Positions 1 to 5,902 of a stretch of 6,584 bases of DNA are shown piece by piece. Position 1 is the stretch's first letter. Each line of letters opens with the position of its first letter. Where the stretch lies: NCBI GenBank assembly GCA_900770225.1, contig CAAGJU010000088.1, forward strand, positions 1 through 6,584. The letters run 5' to 3'. Made by a program: the position numbers and the translations under genes. The DNA comes from Lachnospiraceae bacterium (lineage in GTDB: Bacteria; Bacillota; Clostridia; Lachnospirales; Lachnospiraceae). The notes under the pieces were generated by a model. That model was not told the origin of the DNA. It made no database searches and saw only the letters and a list, made by a program, of their open reading frames with translations.

Positions 1-171
1 CATGCAGTTGGTGGACTTAATGCCGAGCTCAATTCCCGTGTGCAACTTAGGCAATGAAATGGATAAGCTTATTTCTTTTCATTCGGTTCCAAACAGGCGT
101 TCCTGCGGTACCAGTTTCCTGTCGGAGCGGTTCCACTGAGTGCCGCCGATGTCTCCCCAAATGTCCGCTGT
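1..171. other. Unassigned sequence upstream of the broken ABC ATPase
   Basis: I recognise no gene here. Plus-strand frame 1 is open from the window edge to a TGA at 55-57, which could be the last 18 codons of something. Plus-strand frame 2 encodes about 45 residues ending near 138. After a TAA at 64-66, frame 1 is open again and runs without a stop into the ABC ATPase remnant, adding about 35 residues that do not resemble the start of any ABC protein I know. Similarity to the second ABC copy of this window begins only at about 176, so the join between this stretch and ABC sequence lies there. I see no convincing promoter, ribosome binding site, tRNA or terminal inverted repeat. Confidence 0.5.
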
Positions 172-606
172 TTGCGCTTTAGGGAGAAAGAAGTTCTGCA
201 TGGCATTTCCATCGATGTCCCGGATGGGAAGATTGTCGGCTTTATTGGTAAGAACGGCGCCGGCAAGACGACGACGCTGCGGTGTGCGGCGCGAATTCTG
301 GAGTTTGAAAAGGGAAAGATTACCATTGACGGCATCGATATTACGAAGGATCCGCTCGGTGCGAAGCGGGTACTTGCCTATCTTCCGGACAATCCGGATC
401 TTTATGATGGGCTGAGCGGAATCCAGTATCTGAGTTTTGTGGCGGATATCTATGGCGTCGATGAAAAGGCGCGTACGAAGCGGATTACACAATATGCGAA
501 GGAACTGGAGATCTATGACCGTCTCGGGGACCCGATCCGTACACTGTCCCATGGAACGAAACAGAAGGTGGCGGTGATTTCTGCGACGGATGCCAGGCAG
601 CAGTAA
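172..606 (+). pseudogene. ABC-2 type transporter ATP-binding protein, remnant truncated at both ends
   Basis: This is a remnant of the nucleotide-binding subunit of an ABC-2 type (CcmA-like) exporter, which would normally hydrolyse ATP on the cytoplasmic face of a partner permease. Counting from the TTG at 172, Walker A (GKNGAGKT) is at residues 26-33, a Q-loop region reading YLPDNPDLYDG at 70-80 (Asn where many ABC proteins have Gln, a variant I recall from this subfamily), and the signature LSHGTKQKV at 125-133. Family sequence stops after residue 138 and is followed by six unrelated residues and a stop. Walker B, the D-loop and the H-loop His are absent, so it cannot hydrolyse ATP normally; full members have about 230-300 residues. 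The native N-terminus (compare MLRIENLHKSFG in the copy at 2862) is also missing: family similarity starts at about 176, and the frame is open upstream to 67 with no ATG and no clear ribosome binding site. The TTG start is therefore only nominal. No partner permease is present. I am confident of the family and fairly confident that it is non-functional. Confidence 0.88.
176..278 (+). repeat. Imperfect direct repeat, copy 1 (ABC ATPase Walker A region)
   Basis: These 103 bases align without gaps to 2890-2992 in the same orientation. By hand I count 14 mismatches (about 86% identity). The last 20 bases, covering the Walker A codons, are identical, as is a 17-base block just before them. The mismatches include amino-acid changes, so these are diverged paralogues and not a recent duplication. 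Confidence 0.85.
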
Positions 607-633
607 CAGGGCGATAAGAAAGCAACAGGTATT

Positions 634-688
634 AAGTAGTAATAAGTATTAAGCAGTAAGTATAAAGTAATAAGCAATAAGTAATAAG
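634..688. repeat. Degenerate 7-bp tandem repeat (consensus AAGTAAT)
   Basis: Seven heptads start at 634, 644, 651, 658, 665, 672 and 679, with AAG of an eighth at 686. A 3-base AAT insertion separates the first unit from the second. Each unit begins AAG and ends in A or T; positions 4-7 vary (TAGT, TATT, CAGT, TATA, TAAT, CAAT, TAAT). The array is AT-rich and contains many in-frame TAA/TAG triplets, so it is non-coding. It lies between the stop of the ABC remnant and the terminator of the reductase gene. It may be a slippage-prone VNTR; I know no function for it. Confidence 0.75.
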
Positions 689-728
689 AAGGGCCCGGCG
701 ATCACTGTGACGTGATTACCGGGCCTTT
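689..728 (-). terminator. Hairpin terminator of the reductase gene
   Basis: Arms 692-698 (GGCCCGG) and 719-725 (CCGGGCC) pair perfectly. The stem extends outward by A-T and G-T pairs (689-691 with 726-728) and inward, after one C/A mismatch, by 700-705 with 712-717 around a six-base loop. It begins 17 bases beyond the reductase stop codon. On the minus strand the hairpin is followed by a moderately T-rich stretch (CTTCTTATTACTTATT), which suits intrinsic termination of that gene. Read on the plus strand only three T residues follow, so it could also act weakly on transcripts from the ABC remnant. Confidence 0.75.
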
Positions 729-744
729 CGTGGTTCTGTGCCTG

Positions 745-2676
745 TTATTTGATATAGCTGACGGCGCTGTTAGCAGCGATCTGTCCGAAGACGATGATGT
801 CGGTGACAGCGGTGCCGCCAAGACGGTTGCCGCCATGGACGCCGCCGGTTACTTCGCCTGCTGCGAAGAGGCCGGGGATGGCGTTTCCGTCGGTGTTCAG
901 TACTTCGGCGCTTGTGTTGATGCGCAGGCCGCCCATGGTGTGGTGGATGCCCGGGGTTACCTTGATGGCATAATACGGAGCTGTGTCGAGTGGCTTTGCG
1001 AAGCTGGTTCTTCCAAAGTCAGGATCGGAGCCGGCTGCGACATATCCGTTCCAGGTTGTCAGTGTATCAGCTAAGGTTGTTGGGTCGATGCCGATCTGCT
1101 TTGCCAGTTCTTCCGGCGTATTGCCTGTGAAAGTGTAGCCGGCATCGATATAGCCCTGAATGACAGCGGACGCATCGACCATCTTCTGATCGATGATGAG
1201 CCATGCGCTGGAATCGGTCTGTTCGATTTCGGCTGCGGATACTTTGTCACGTGTGCTCACTTCGTCATAGAAGCGTTTGCCTTCCTGATTGACCAGGATG
1301 GCGCCGTCGCCTCTGAGTCCTTCGGTAATCAGATGTGCGTTTCCATCGTCGTCGAGGTGTACGGTCGGATGGATCTGGATCTGATCCATGTCAACGGTAT
1401 CGGCACCGATGTCCTGGGCCATGACGATGCCCTGTCCCTGTGCTCCGGCGGCGTTGGTTGTGCAGAAGCCGGCAAGCTCGGGCTTGTATTTGGTGACCAT
1501 GTCCATGTTGGCACCGAATCCTCCTGCCGCATCGATGACTGCCTTTGCGTTGATTGTCACAGTATTTCCTTCGGCGCCTTCGGCTTCTACGCCGATGGCG
1601 GCGCCTGTGTCATCTGTCAGTATCTTCTTCGCGGTTGTGCTGTACATGATTTCGATGCCGCGATCTTCGACGTTCTTCTCAAGAATCGGAACGATGTAGG
1701 CACCGACGGCCAGCTTCTTGCCATCGGCGTCCTGCGGCGAATGGATACGTTTGACGCTCGCTCCGCCAGCCGCCCCGACCAGGGTAAGATCAGCACCGTG
1801 TTCGTGGAGCCATTCAACGGCACCTGCGCTGTTATCCGTCAGTGTCTTGACGAGATCGGGATTATTGATGCCATGTCCGCCGATCATCGTATCCAGGGCC
1901 ATCAGCTCCGGTGTATCGAAGTATTCGGACTGATCACCTGCCTGCCAGTCATCCCACTGCTGCTGGACGGTAGCGGCCAGGGCGGTAATGGTTTCGTTGT
2001 CGGCCCAGTCGTTCTTTGCGGTTTCCAGTGTCTTTTCGACGCCGGCCGCTTCATTGAATTCCATCTTCTTCTGCTCTGGTGTTCCGGCAGCGTTCAGTCC
2101 GCCGGTGGAGCGTACCGTATTTCCTCCGGCCATCGGCTGGCTTTCCAGAATGATGACGCTCTTGCCCGCATCTGATGCGGTGATGGCAGCTGTCATGCCT
2201 GCGCCGCCGGCACCGATAATGACGATGTCCGTATCTTTGATAACGTCTTCCGCTGCGGCTGCGGTGGATGACGTTTCTTTTGCCTGCAGGTCGGAAGGCT
2301 CCAGACCCGCTTCCTTCAGGGCTGCGGTTGCGGCTTCGATGATGGCCTTGGAAGTGATCGTTGCGCCAGACACCGTGTCGACATTGACGCTGTTGGAATC
2401 GATCATTTCCTGCGGCAGGGCATCGATGGCCTTGGAGCCGATGCCTTCGGTTTCACCCGGGCCTTCAGCCTTGACATCGGTGATGACGCTGTCCGTCAGA
2501 GTAAGCGTGACGGTGACAGGGTTGGAGTTTCCACCCATGCCTACAGCAGTGCCGCTGAATGTGCCGGAGACGCCGCCGGACGACGATGATGTGTCACTGG
2601 CGGAGCAGCCGGAAAGGGCGAGTGCGATGGCAAAGAGGCCGGAAACTGCGGCTTTTGAAAAGCGATTGTCTATCAT
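745..2676 (-). CDS. Lipoprotein FMN/FAD fumarate-reductase-like flavoprotein
   Basis: This is a secreted reductase of the flavocytochrome c/fumarate reductase family, 643 aa, probably tethered to the outer face of the membrane and reducing an alkene acid such as fumarate. Residues 1-23 form a lipoprotein signal with lipobox LSGC and acylated Cys24. An FMN_bind domain (about 35-124) carries DTVSGAT (100-106), the site where ApbE-type transferases link FMN to Thr106. An Ala/Ser/Thr linker leads to the FAD domain, with dinucleotide motif GAGGAG (155-160) and Glu178. By comparison from memory with Shewanella Fcc3, the substrate site is complete: His436, Thr451-Glu452, Arg476 (in STRDK, the proton-donor arginine), His579 (in HHTMGG) and Arg618 (in NRLGG). 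Retention of the Thr-Glu pair favours a fumarate-like dicarboxylate over urocanate, but the substrate is an inference. There is no haem motif, so electrons probably arrive through the FMN domain from a membrane flavin chain. I chose ATG 2676 because GAGGGG (2684-2689) lies 7 bases upstream and the lipoprotein signal begins there. An in-frame start at 2763 would overlap the -10 box. No ApbE or membrane electron donor is encoded in the window. Confidence 0.95.
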   Translation of the reverse strand: MIDNRFSKAAVSGLFAIALALSGCSASDTSSSSGGVSGTFSGTAVGMGGNSNPVTVTLTLTDSVITDVKAEGPGETEGIGSKAIDALPQEMIDSNSVNVDTVSGATITSKAIIEAATAALKEAGLEPSDLQAKETSSTAAAAEDVIKDTDIVIIGAGGAGMTAAITASDAGKSVIILESQPMAGGNTVRSTGGLNAAGTPEQKKMEFNEAAGVEKTLETAKNDWADNETITALAATVQQQWDDWQAGDQSEYFDTPELMALDTMIGGHGINNPDLVKTLTDNSAGAVEWLHEHGADLTLVGAAGGASVKRIHSPQDADGKKLAVGAYIVPILEKNVEDRGIEIMYSTTAKKILTDDTGAAIGVEAEGAEGNTVTINAKAVIDAAGGFGANMDMVTKYKPELAGFCTTNAAGAQGQGIVMAQDIGADTVDMDQIQIHPTVHLDDDGNAHLITEGLRGDGAILVNQEGKRFYDEVSTRDKVSAAEIEQTDSSAWLIIDQKMVDASAVIQGYIDAGYTFTGNTPEELAKQIGIDPTTLADTLTTWNGYVAAGSDPDFGRTSFAKPLDTAPYYAIKVTPGIHHTMGGLRINTSAEVLNTDGNAIPGLFAAGEVTGGVHGGNRLGGTAVTDIIVFGQIAANSAVSYIK

Positions 2677-2683
2677 ATTCTTT

Positions 2684-2689
2684 CCCCTC
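2684..2689 (-). promoter_or_regulatory. Ribosome binding site of the reductase gene
   Basis: GAGGGG on the minus strand, 7 bases before the ATG at 2676-2674. It decides the start in favour of the 643-aa product over an N-terminally extended reading from 2763. Confidence 0.8.
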
Positions 2690-2736
2690 ACGGAAAGCGA
2701 AAGGTTCAATAGGCCTGTCCGCTCTTTCACAAACAT

Positions 2737-2776
2737 TGTAATAATCCGATATTCTTTGGACAATATTCGTATTACA
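2737..2776. promoter_or_regulatory. Imperfect dyad over the reductase promoter, candidate operator
   Basis: Two-part inverted repeat. TGTAATA (2737-2743) pairs with TATTACA (2770-2776), and ATATT (2749-2753) pairs with AATAT (2762-2766). The inner gaps are 5 and 3 bases and the central spacer is 8 bases. It covers the -10 box and the predicted start point of the minus-strand gene, where a repressor would act. AT-rich sequence makes chance symmetry more likely, and I cannot assign it to a regulator family. Confidence 0.35.
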
Positions 2777-2788
2777 TTATTCGGTCAA
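2760..2788 (-). promoter_or_regulatory. Sigma-70/sigma-A type promoter of the reductase gene
   Basis: On the minus strand, -35 TTGACC (2783-2788) and -10 TATTGT (2760-2765) are separated by exactly 17 bases. The match is 5 of 6 for the -35 box and 4 of 6 for the -10 box. Transcription would start near 2753, leaving a leader of about 77 bases before the ATG at 2676. Confidence 0.6.
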
Positions 2789-2847
2789 CAGATCAGTCAT
2801 AAAATCCACGTTTTGCTTGATGCAACGTTGAATATTTGAATGGGGAC

Positions 2848-2852
2848 AGGAG
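2848..2852 (+). promoter_or_regulatory. Ribosome binding site of the chimeric ABC/surface-protein gene
   Basis: AGGAG, 9 bases before the ATG at 2862. Together with the intact ABC N-terminus (MLRIENLHKSFG) it shows that the translation start belongs to the ABC ATPase and not to the surface protein fused downstream. Confidence 0.75.
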
Positions 2853-2861
2853 TAAACAGCG

Positions 2862-5399
2862 ATGCTCAGGATCGAGAATCTTCATAAAAGCTTTGGGGAG
2901 AAAGAGGGTCTGCACGGCGTTACCATTCTTGTGCCGGACGGGAAGATTGTCGGCTTCATTGGAAAGAACGGTGCCGGCAAGACGACGACGCTTGCGGAGG
3001 AGGGGACTTCGCCTGCGCCAACGGAAACGCCTGTAACAGAAGTACAGGAAACAGCAGCGCCGACGGATACGGCAGAAGCCGATGAGGAGAAGGCCCAGGA
3101 AACAGTAACTCCTGAGGCAGAACCTTCGGCAGAGACGACAGCCGTGCCGGAAGAAGATGATACGGGCGATGAGACAAAGACGCCTGTGCCTGACAGCACA
3201 GCCGAAGCGACGCCGGAAGAGACCGAAGATGCGTCCGAAACCAGTGATGCACAGCCTCAGCAGAGCGCAAAGGTAATGCGGGCGCCGGCCAGCAGTCTGA
3301 AGGAAGTCACAATCAATGCGGGCGAGGAAAATGAAATGATTTTCCGCTCCAATGGACAGAACGCTTACAAGCTGTACAAATATACCGGAACCGGTGCGAC
3401 GCTGGATATTCCTGCTGAGATCACGGGATCGGATGGGCAGACATATCCGGTTACGAGGATCTCTCAGCAGCAGAGTAATCAGAATATACAGAATCTGATT
3501 ATTCCGGACAGTGTTACGGAAATTGATAACTCTGCCTTCTATAACTGTACAAATCTCAAGAGTGTGACCATTGGCAGTGGTCTCACGGAGCTGCGGTCCG
3601 TTTTCTCGGGCTGTTCGTCGCTTTCGAGCGTTACCTTTTCAGAGAACTCTTCACTGAAGCGGATTGATGGGGCTTTCTATGGCTGCACCAGCCTGACGGA
3701 AATCAATCTTCCGGATGGTCTTGAGGAGCTTTCCCTCAGCAATACGGGATTAAAGAAAGTTACTCTTCCGGAGTCTGTAACGAAAATCTACAGCTATGGT
3801 TTCCAGGGCTGCCACAATCTTGAGAAGATCAACATTCCCTCCGGAATTACGAAGCTCGAGGAACGGACGTTTATCGACTGCCCGAAACTGACGGCGATTG
3901 CAGGCGGTGCAAATGTTACGGAAATTGGCGACAGCGTCTTCGGCGGATATGATTGGGGCGTTGACGGTTGGGTGCGCGATAAAAATCTCACGTCTCTGGG
4001 AGACATTGATTTCAGCAAGCTGACATCGGTTGGTGATCATGGTTTCTATGGTGTTCTGTATCTTCCGCAGCAGGAGCTGTCTCTGGACAGTATTCAGAAG
4101 CTTGATAATTATGCGTTTTTTAATTGCAACTGGATCACGAAACTGAAGCTTGGTGACAAGATTTCCGAGATCCCTCAGGGCGCATTTGGATACTGCTATT
4201 ACATGACAGACATTACGCTTCCCAACAATGTTACGACCATTGGTGATGAGGCATTTCAACGTGTAGATGCGGCAAAGGTCACGATTGGTGAAAATGACCG
4301 GAGCCAGCTTACCAGCATTGGAGATAACGCTTTTAGTGACTATCAGAGCGGCAGCACCATTACGATCAATGCGGCGAAGTCGGATGTGAATCTGAAGGAT
4401 CATTCCTTTGGGGAACAGGATAACGTGATCTGGACCGTGGAATCTGTCGATGAGACCGGCAAGGTAATCTACCTCGACGGCGTTAATGGCGACGATGCGA
4501 AGGATGGCACGACGAAGGAAAAAGCGGTCAGGACTTTTGAACGTGCAAAGGCGATTGCGGCAGATAATCAGAATATTGAGTTCATCAACGTCATTGGAAC
4601 AACCAGTGTGTCCGGTGATGTGACACTGGACGGTACGCATGCGATTCTGCGGCGTGATCCGAAGTTTAATGATTATCTTCTGAGTGTTGCCGGTGAGGCA
4701 TCTTTGGAGAAGATTACGATCGATGGCTATGCGCGAAAAGCCAATGCTGAGAAGTCGCTGATCTATGTGAAGGGTGCGACTCTTAACATTGAGGAGGGAG
4801 CTGTCCTTCAGGGAAATGAACTTACGAAGCTTGGTCAGTACGAAGGCTGGGGCGGCGCTGTTTATGCGGAAGGTTTAAGCACCATCAACATGAGCGGCGG
4901 AACGATCCAGAACAATATGGCAAACATTGGCGGCGGCATCTGTCTGGATTATGGAAGTACGCTGAATATGACTGGCGGCGAAATCAAGAATAACCATGCG
5001 GTTATTGGCAGCTCTTCGGATGTGAACATCAAATGCGGTGCGGGCGGCGGTGTTGCGCTTGCGAATAAATACAGCGTGTCAGGATCTCCGATGACATTCA
5101 ACCTGAGCGGTGGAACAATCAGCGGAAATACGGCGGAAAGTCTTGGCGGCGGAATCTCTCTTGGCTGGGGTGCCGCAAACTTCAGCCAGGCGACACTGAA
5201 TATGACCGGTGGAAGTGTTACGGGCAACTCGGCCGGAAGTTCCGGCGGCGGTATCTTTGTGCAGGCCGGTACAGAGGATAGTTTCTCGGGTGCGAAGCCT
5301 TACGGTGTATCAGCAGTGCGCCATGCTGCCGCTCAGACGACGGGCGATACCTACAGCATTGCCAACATTTCCGGTGGAACGATCTCCACAACAAGATGA
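2862..5399 (+). CDS. Chimera: ABC ATPase N-terminus fused to BspA-like LRR/beta-helix surface protein, frameshifted
   Basis: An 845-aa frame built from two unrelated genes. Residues 1-44 are the start of an ABC-2 type ATPase, through Walker A GKNGAGKT (34-41) and the following TTL. From residue 45 the sequence becomes a stalk rich in Thr, Pro, Glu and Ala (about 45-136), then BspA-type leucine-rich repeats (about 207-520, LRR_5 family, pattern IP..V..I...AF..C..L). Next comes a linker with DGVNGDDAKDGT (540-550), usual ahead of secreted beta-helices, and then right-handed beta-helix repeats (about 674 onward, SGGTI..N......GGGI). BspA-like proteins are exported adhesins that bind host or bacterial surfaces. 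Here the signal peptide has been replaced by the ABC segment, so the product should stay in the cytoplasm and is not an ATPase, because everything after Walker A is lost. ATG 2862 is supported by AGGAG (2848-2852). The frame ends prematurely at TGA 5397-5399; inserting one A after 5387 restores SNNKMTGTG and joins it to the frame at 5396-6316, giving a 1151-residue product. Automatic annotation could mislabel this gene as an ABC transporter. I am sure of the domains; whether the fusion is biological or an assembly artefact is open. Confidence 0.85.
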   Translation: MLRIENLHKSFGEKEGLHGVTILVPDGKIVGFIGKNGAGKTTTLAEEGTSPAPTETPVTEVQETAAPTDTAEADEEKAQETVTPEAEPSAETTAVPEEDDTGDETKTPVPDSTAEATPEETEDASETSDAQPQQSAKVMRAPASSLKEVTINAGEENEMIFRSNGQNAYKLYKYTGTGATLDIPAEITGSDGQTYPVTRISQQQSNQNIQNLIIPDSVTEIDNSAFYNCTNLKSVTIGSGLTELRSVFSGCSSLSSVTFSENSSLKRIDGAFYGCTSLTEINLPDGLEELSLSNTGLKKVTLPESVTKIYSYGFQGCHNLEKINIPSGITKLEERTFIDCPKLTAIAGGANVTEIGDSVFGGYDWGVDGWVRDKNLTSLGDIDFSKLTSVGDHGFYGVLYLPQQELSLDSIQKLDNYAFFNCNWITKLKLGDKISEIPQGAFGYCYYMTDITLPNNVTTIGDEAFQRVDAAKVTIGENDRSQLTSIGDNAFSDYQSGSTITINAAKSDVNLKDHSFGEQDNVIWTVESVDETGKVIYLDGVNGDDAKDGTTKEKAVRTFERAKAIAADNQNIEFINVIGTTSVSGDVTLDGTHAILRRDPKFNDYLLSVAGEASLEKITIDGYARKANAEKSLIYVKGATLNIEEGAVLQGNELTKLGQYEGWGGAVYAEGLSTINMSGGTIQNNMANIGGGICLDYGSTLNMTGGEIKNNHAVIGSSSDVNIKCGAGGGVALANKYSVSGSPMTFNLSGGTISGNTAESLGGGISLGWGAANFSQATLNMTGGSVTGNSAGSSGGGIFVQAGTEDSFSGAKPYGVSAVRHAAAQTTGDTYSIANISGGTISTTR
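2890..2992 (+). repeat. Imperfect direct repeat, copy 2 (ABC ATPase Walker A region)
   Basis: Partner of 176-278: gap-free, with 14 mismatches in 103 bases by hand alignment. The ABC sequence of this copy ends where the alignment ends, at the GAC-GAC-GAC stretch encoding the Thr residues after the P-loop Lys. Copy 1 continues with normal ABC sequence beyond this point. Confidence 0.85.
3480..4421 (+). repeat. BspA-type leucine-rich repeat array
   Basis: About eleven units of roughly 20-25 residues. They are clearest at residues 211-343 of the chimera, where IPDSVTEIDNSAFYNCTNLK, FSGCSSL, FYGCTSL, IPSGITKLEERTFIDCPKL and similar segments follow each other. Spacing is looser from 350 to 520. 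Cys and Asn or Leu recur at the positions typical of the LRR_5 family known from BspA-like surface proteins of oral and gut bacteria. Confidence 0.85.
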
Positions 5400-5902
5400 C
5401 AGGGACTGGCTCTGCCTATGATGAATTCGGAGGCGGTGGCATCTATGTGAATGGGACGAGTGTGGAAGGTATTCACAATGGCGTCCTGAACCTGACCAAC
5501 GCCCTGATCAGAGACAATACGGTTGCGAAGGAGGGCGGCGGCTACGCTTCGTGTCCTACGTCGGAAACCCACATTTATGTGAAGAACGGTGCGGCCTTCT
5601 ATTCCAACAGCGCTTCGTCCGCGAAGGAAATCTATATCCTTGCAAGTACGACGGAGGGGACGCACAGTGGAAATACGGAATACACCATTTCGCCGGCAAT
5701 GCTTGGCGGCACTCCCTATAACTGGAAGTATGAGAATGGAAACGAAGTGAAACTGAATAAACTTTCCGGCAAGCTGCTTGCGATGAATGTGCAGGATCTG
5801 TCGCTGCATACGGATGTGAAGTCGGATGCGAAGGCAGAGAAGCTTGCAAAGGTTACGATTTCCGGAAACAGTTCCGCAACACGCGGTGGAGGTATTGGGT
5901 CG
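4881..5902 (+). repeat. Right-handed beta-helix repeat region, interrupted by the frameshift
   Basis: Degenerate rungs of the form NMSGGTIQNN...GGGI recur: INMSGGTIQNNMANIGGGI, LNMTGGEIKNN, FNLSGGTISGN...LGGGI, LNMTGGSVTGN...SGGGI, ANISGGTIS (then the frame break) with GGGGIYV, LNLTNALIRDN...GGGY, and VTISGNSS...GGGI. This is the parallel beta-helix pattern of polymorphic surface proteins. The unbroken pattern on both sides of 5388 shows that the two frames were one domain. Confidence 0.8.
5385..5399 (+). other. Frameshift site: apparent one-base deletion in the surface-protein gene
   Basis: The frame from 2862 reads Ser-Thr-Thr-Arg-stop here. Adding a single A after 5387 turns TCC ACA ACA AGA TGA into TCC AAC AAC AAG ATG, giving SNNK followed directly by the MTGTG of the next frame. 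SNN is the residue pattern expected after SGGTI in a beta-helix rung. There is no slippery heptamer or downstream pseudoknot that I can see, so a deletion or sequencing error is likelier than programmed frameshifting. Confidence 0.8.

Noticed and set aside
79..552. Minus-strand open frame opposite the ABC remnant
   Set aside because: The plus frame carries Walker A and the ABC signature; the minus frame has no recognisable domain.
2722..2738. Redox regulator (Rex or CRP/FNR-like) half-site around TTGTGAAAG on the minus strand
   Set aside because: Only one half of the palindrome is present at this position.
2677..2763. N-terminal extension of the reductase to a start at 2763
   Set aside because: It would overlap the -10 box, lacks a good ribosome binding site, and would bury the lipoprotein signal 29 residues inside the protein.
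2777..2805. Plus-strand promoter for the chimeric gene, TTATTC and TAAAAT with 17-base spacing
   Set aside because: The -10 box is good but the -35 box matches only two of six positions; too weak to call, so the promoter of this gene remains unlocated.
1333..2839. Long plus-strand open frames opposite the reductase (1333-2175 and 1988-2839)
   Set aside because: They are antisense to a complete, motif-rich gene and show no family features or ribosome binding sites; their composition mirrors the codon use of the reductase.
176..2992. Composite transposon bounded by the two 103-bp direct repeats
   Set aside because: The repeats are diverged coding sequence of ABC ATPases without terminal inverted repeats, a transposase or visible target-site duplications.
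2862..2993. Functional ATPase activity from the N-terminal P-loop of the chimera
   Set aside because: Only Walker A is present; the signature, Walker B, D-loop and H-loop are absent, so it should not hydrolyse ATP as an ABC protein.
3750..4640. 296-codon minus-strand open frame opposite the LRR region
   Set aside because: It is a shadow of the repetitive LRR coding sequence, with no recognisable domain and no start signals.
5385..5399. Programmed ribosomal frameshift joining the two surface-protein frames
   Set aside because: There is no slippery heptamer, no internal Shine-Dalgarno-like stimulator and no obvious downstream structure; a one-base deletion explains it more simply.
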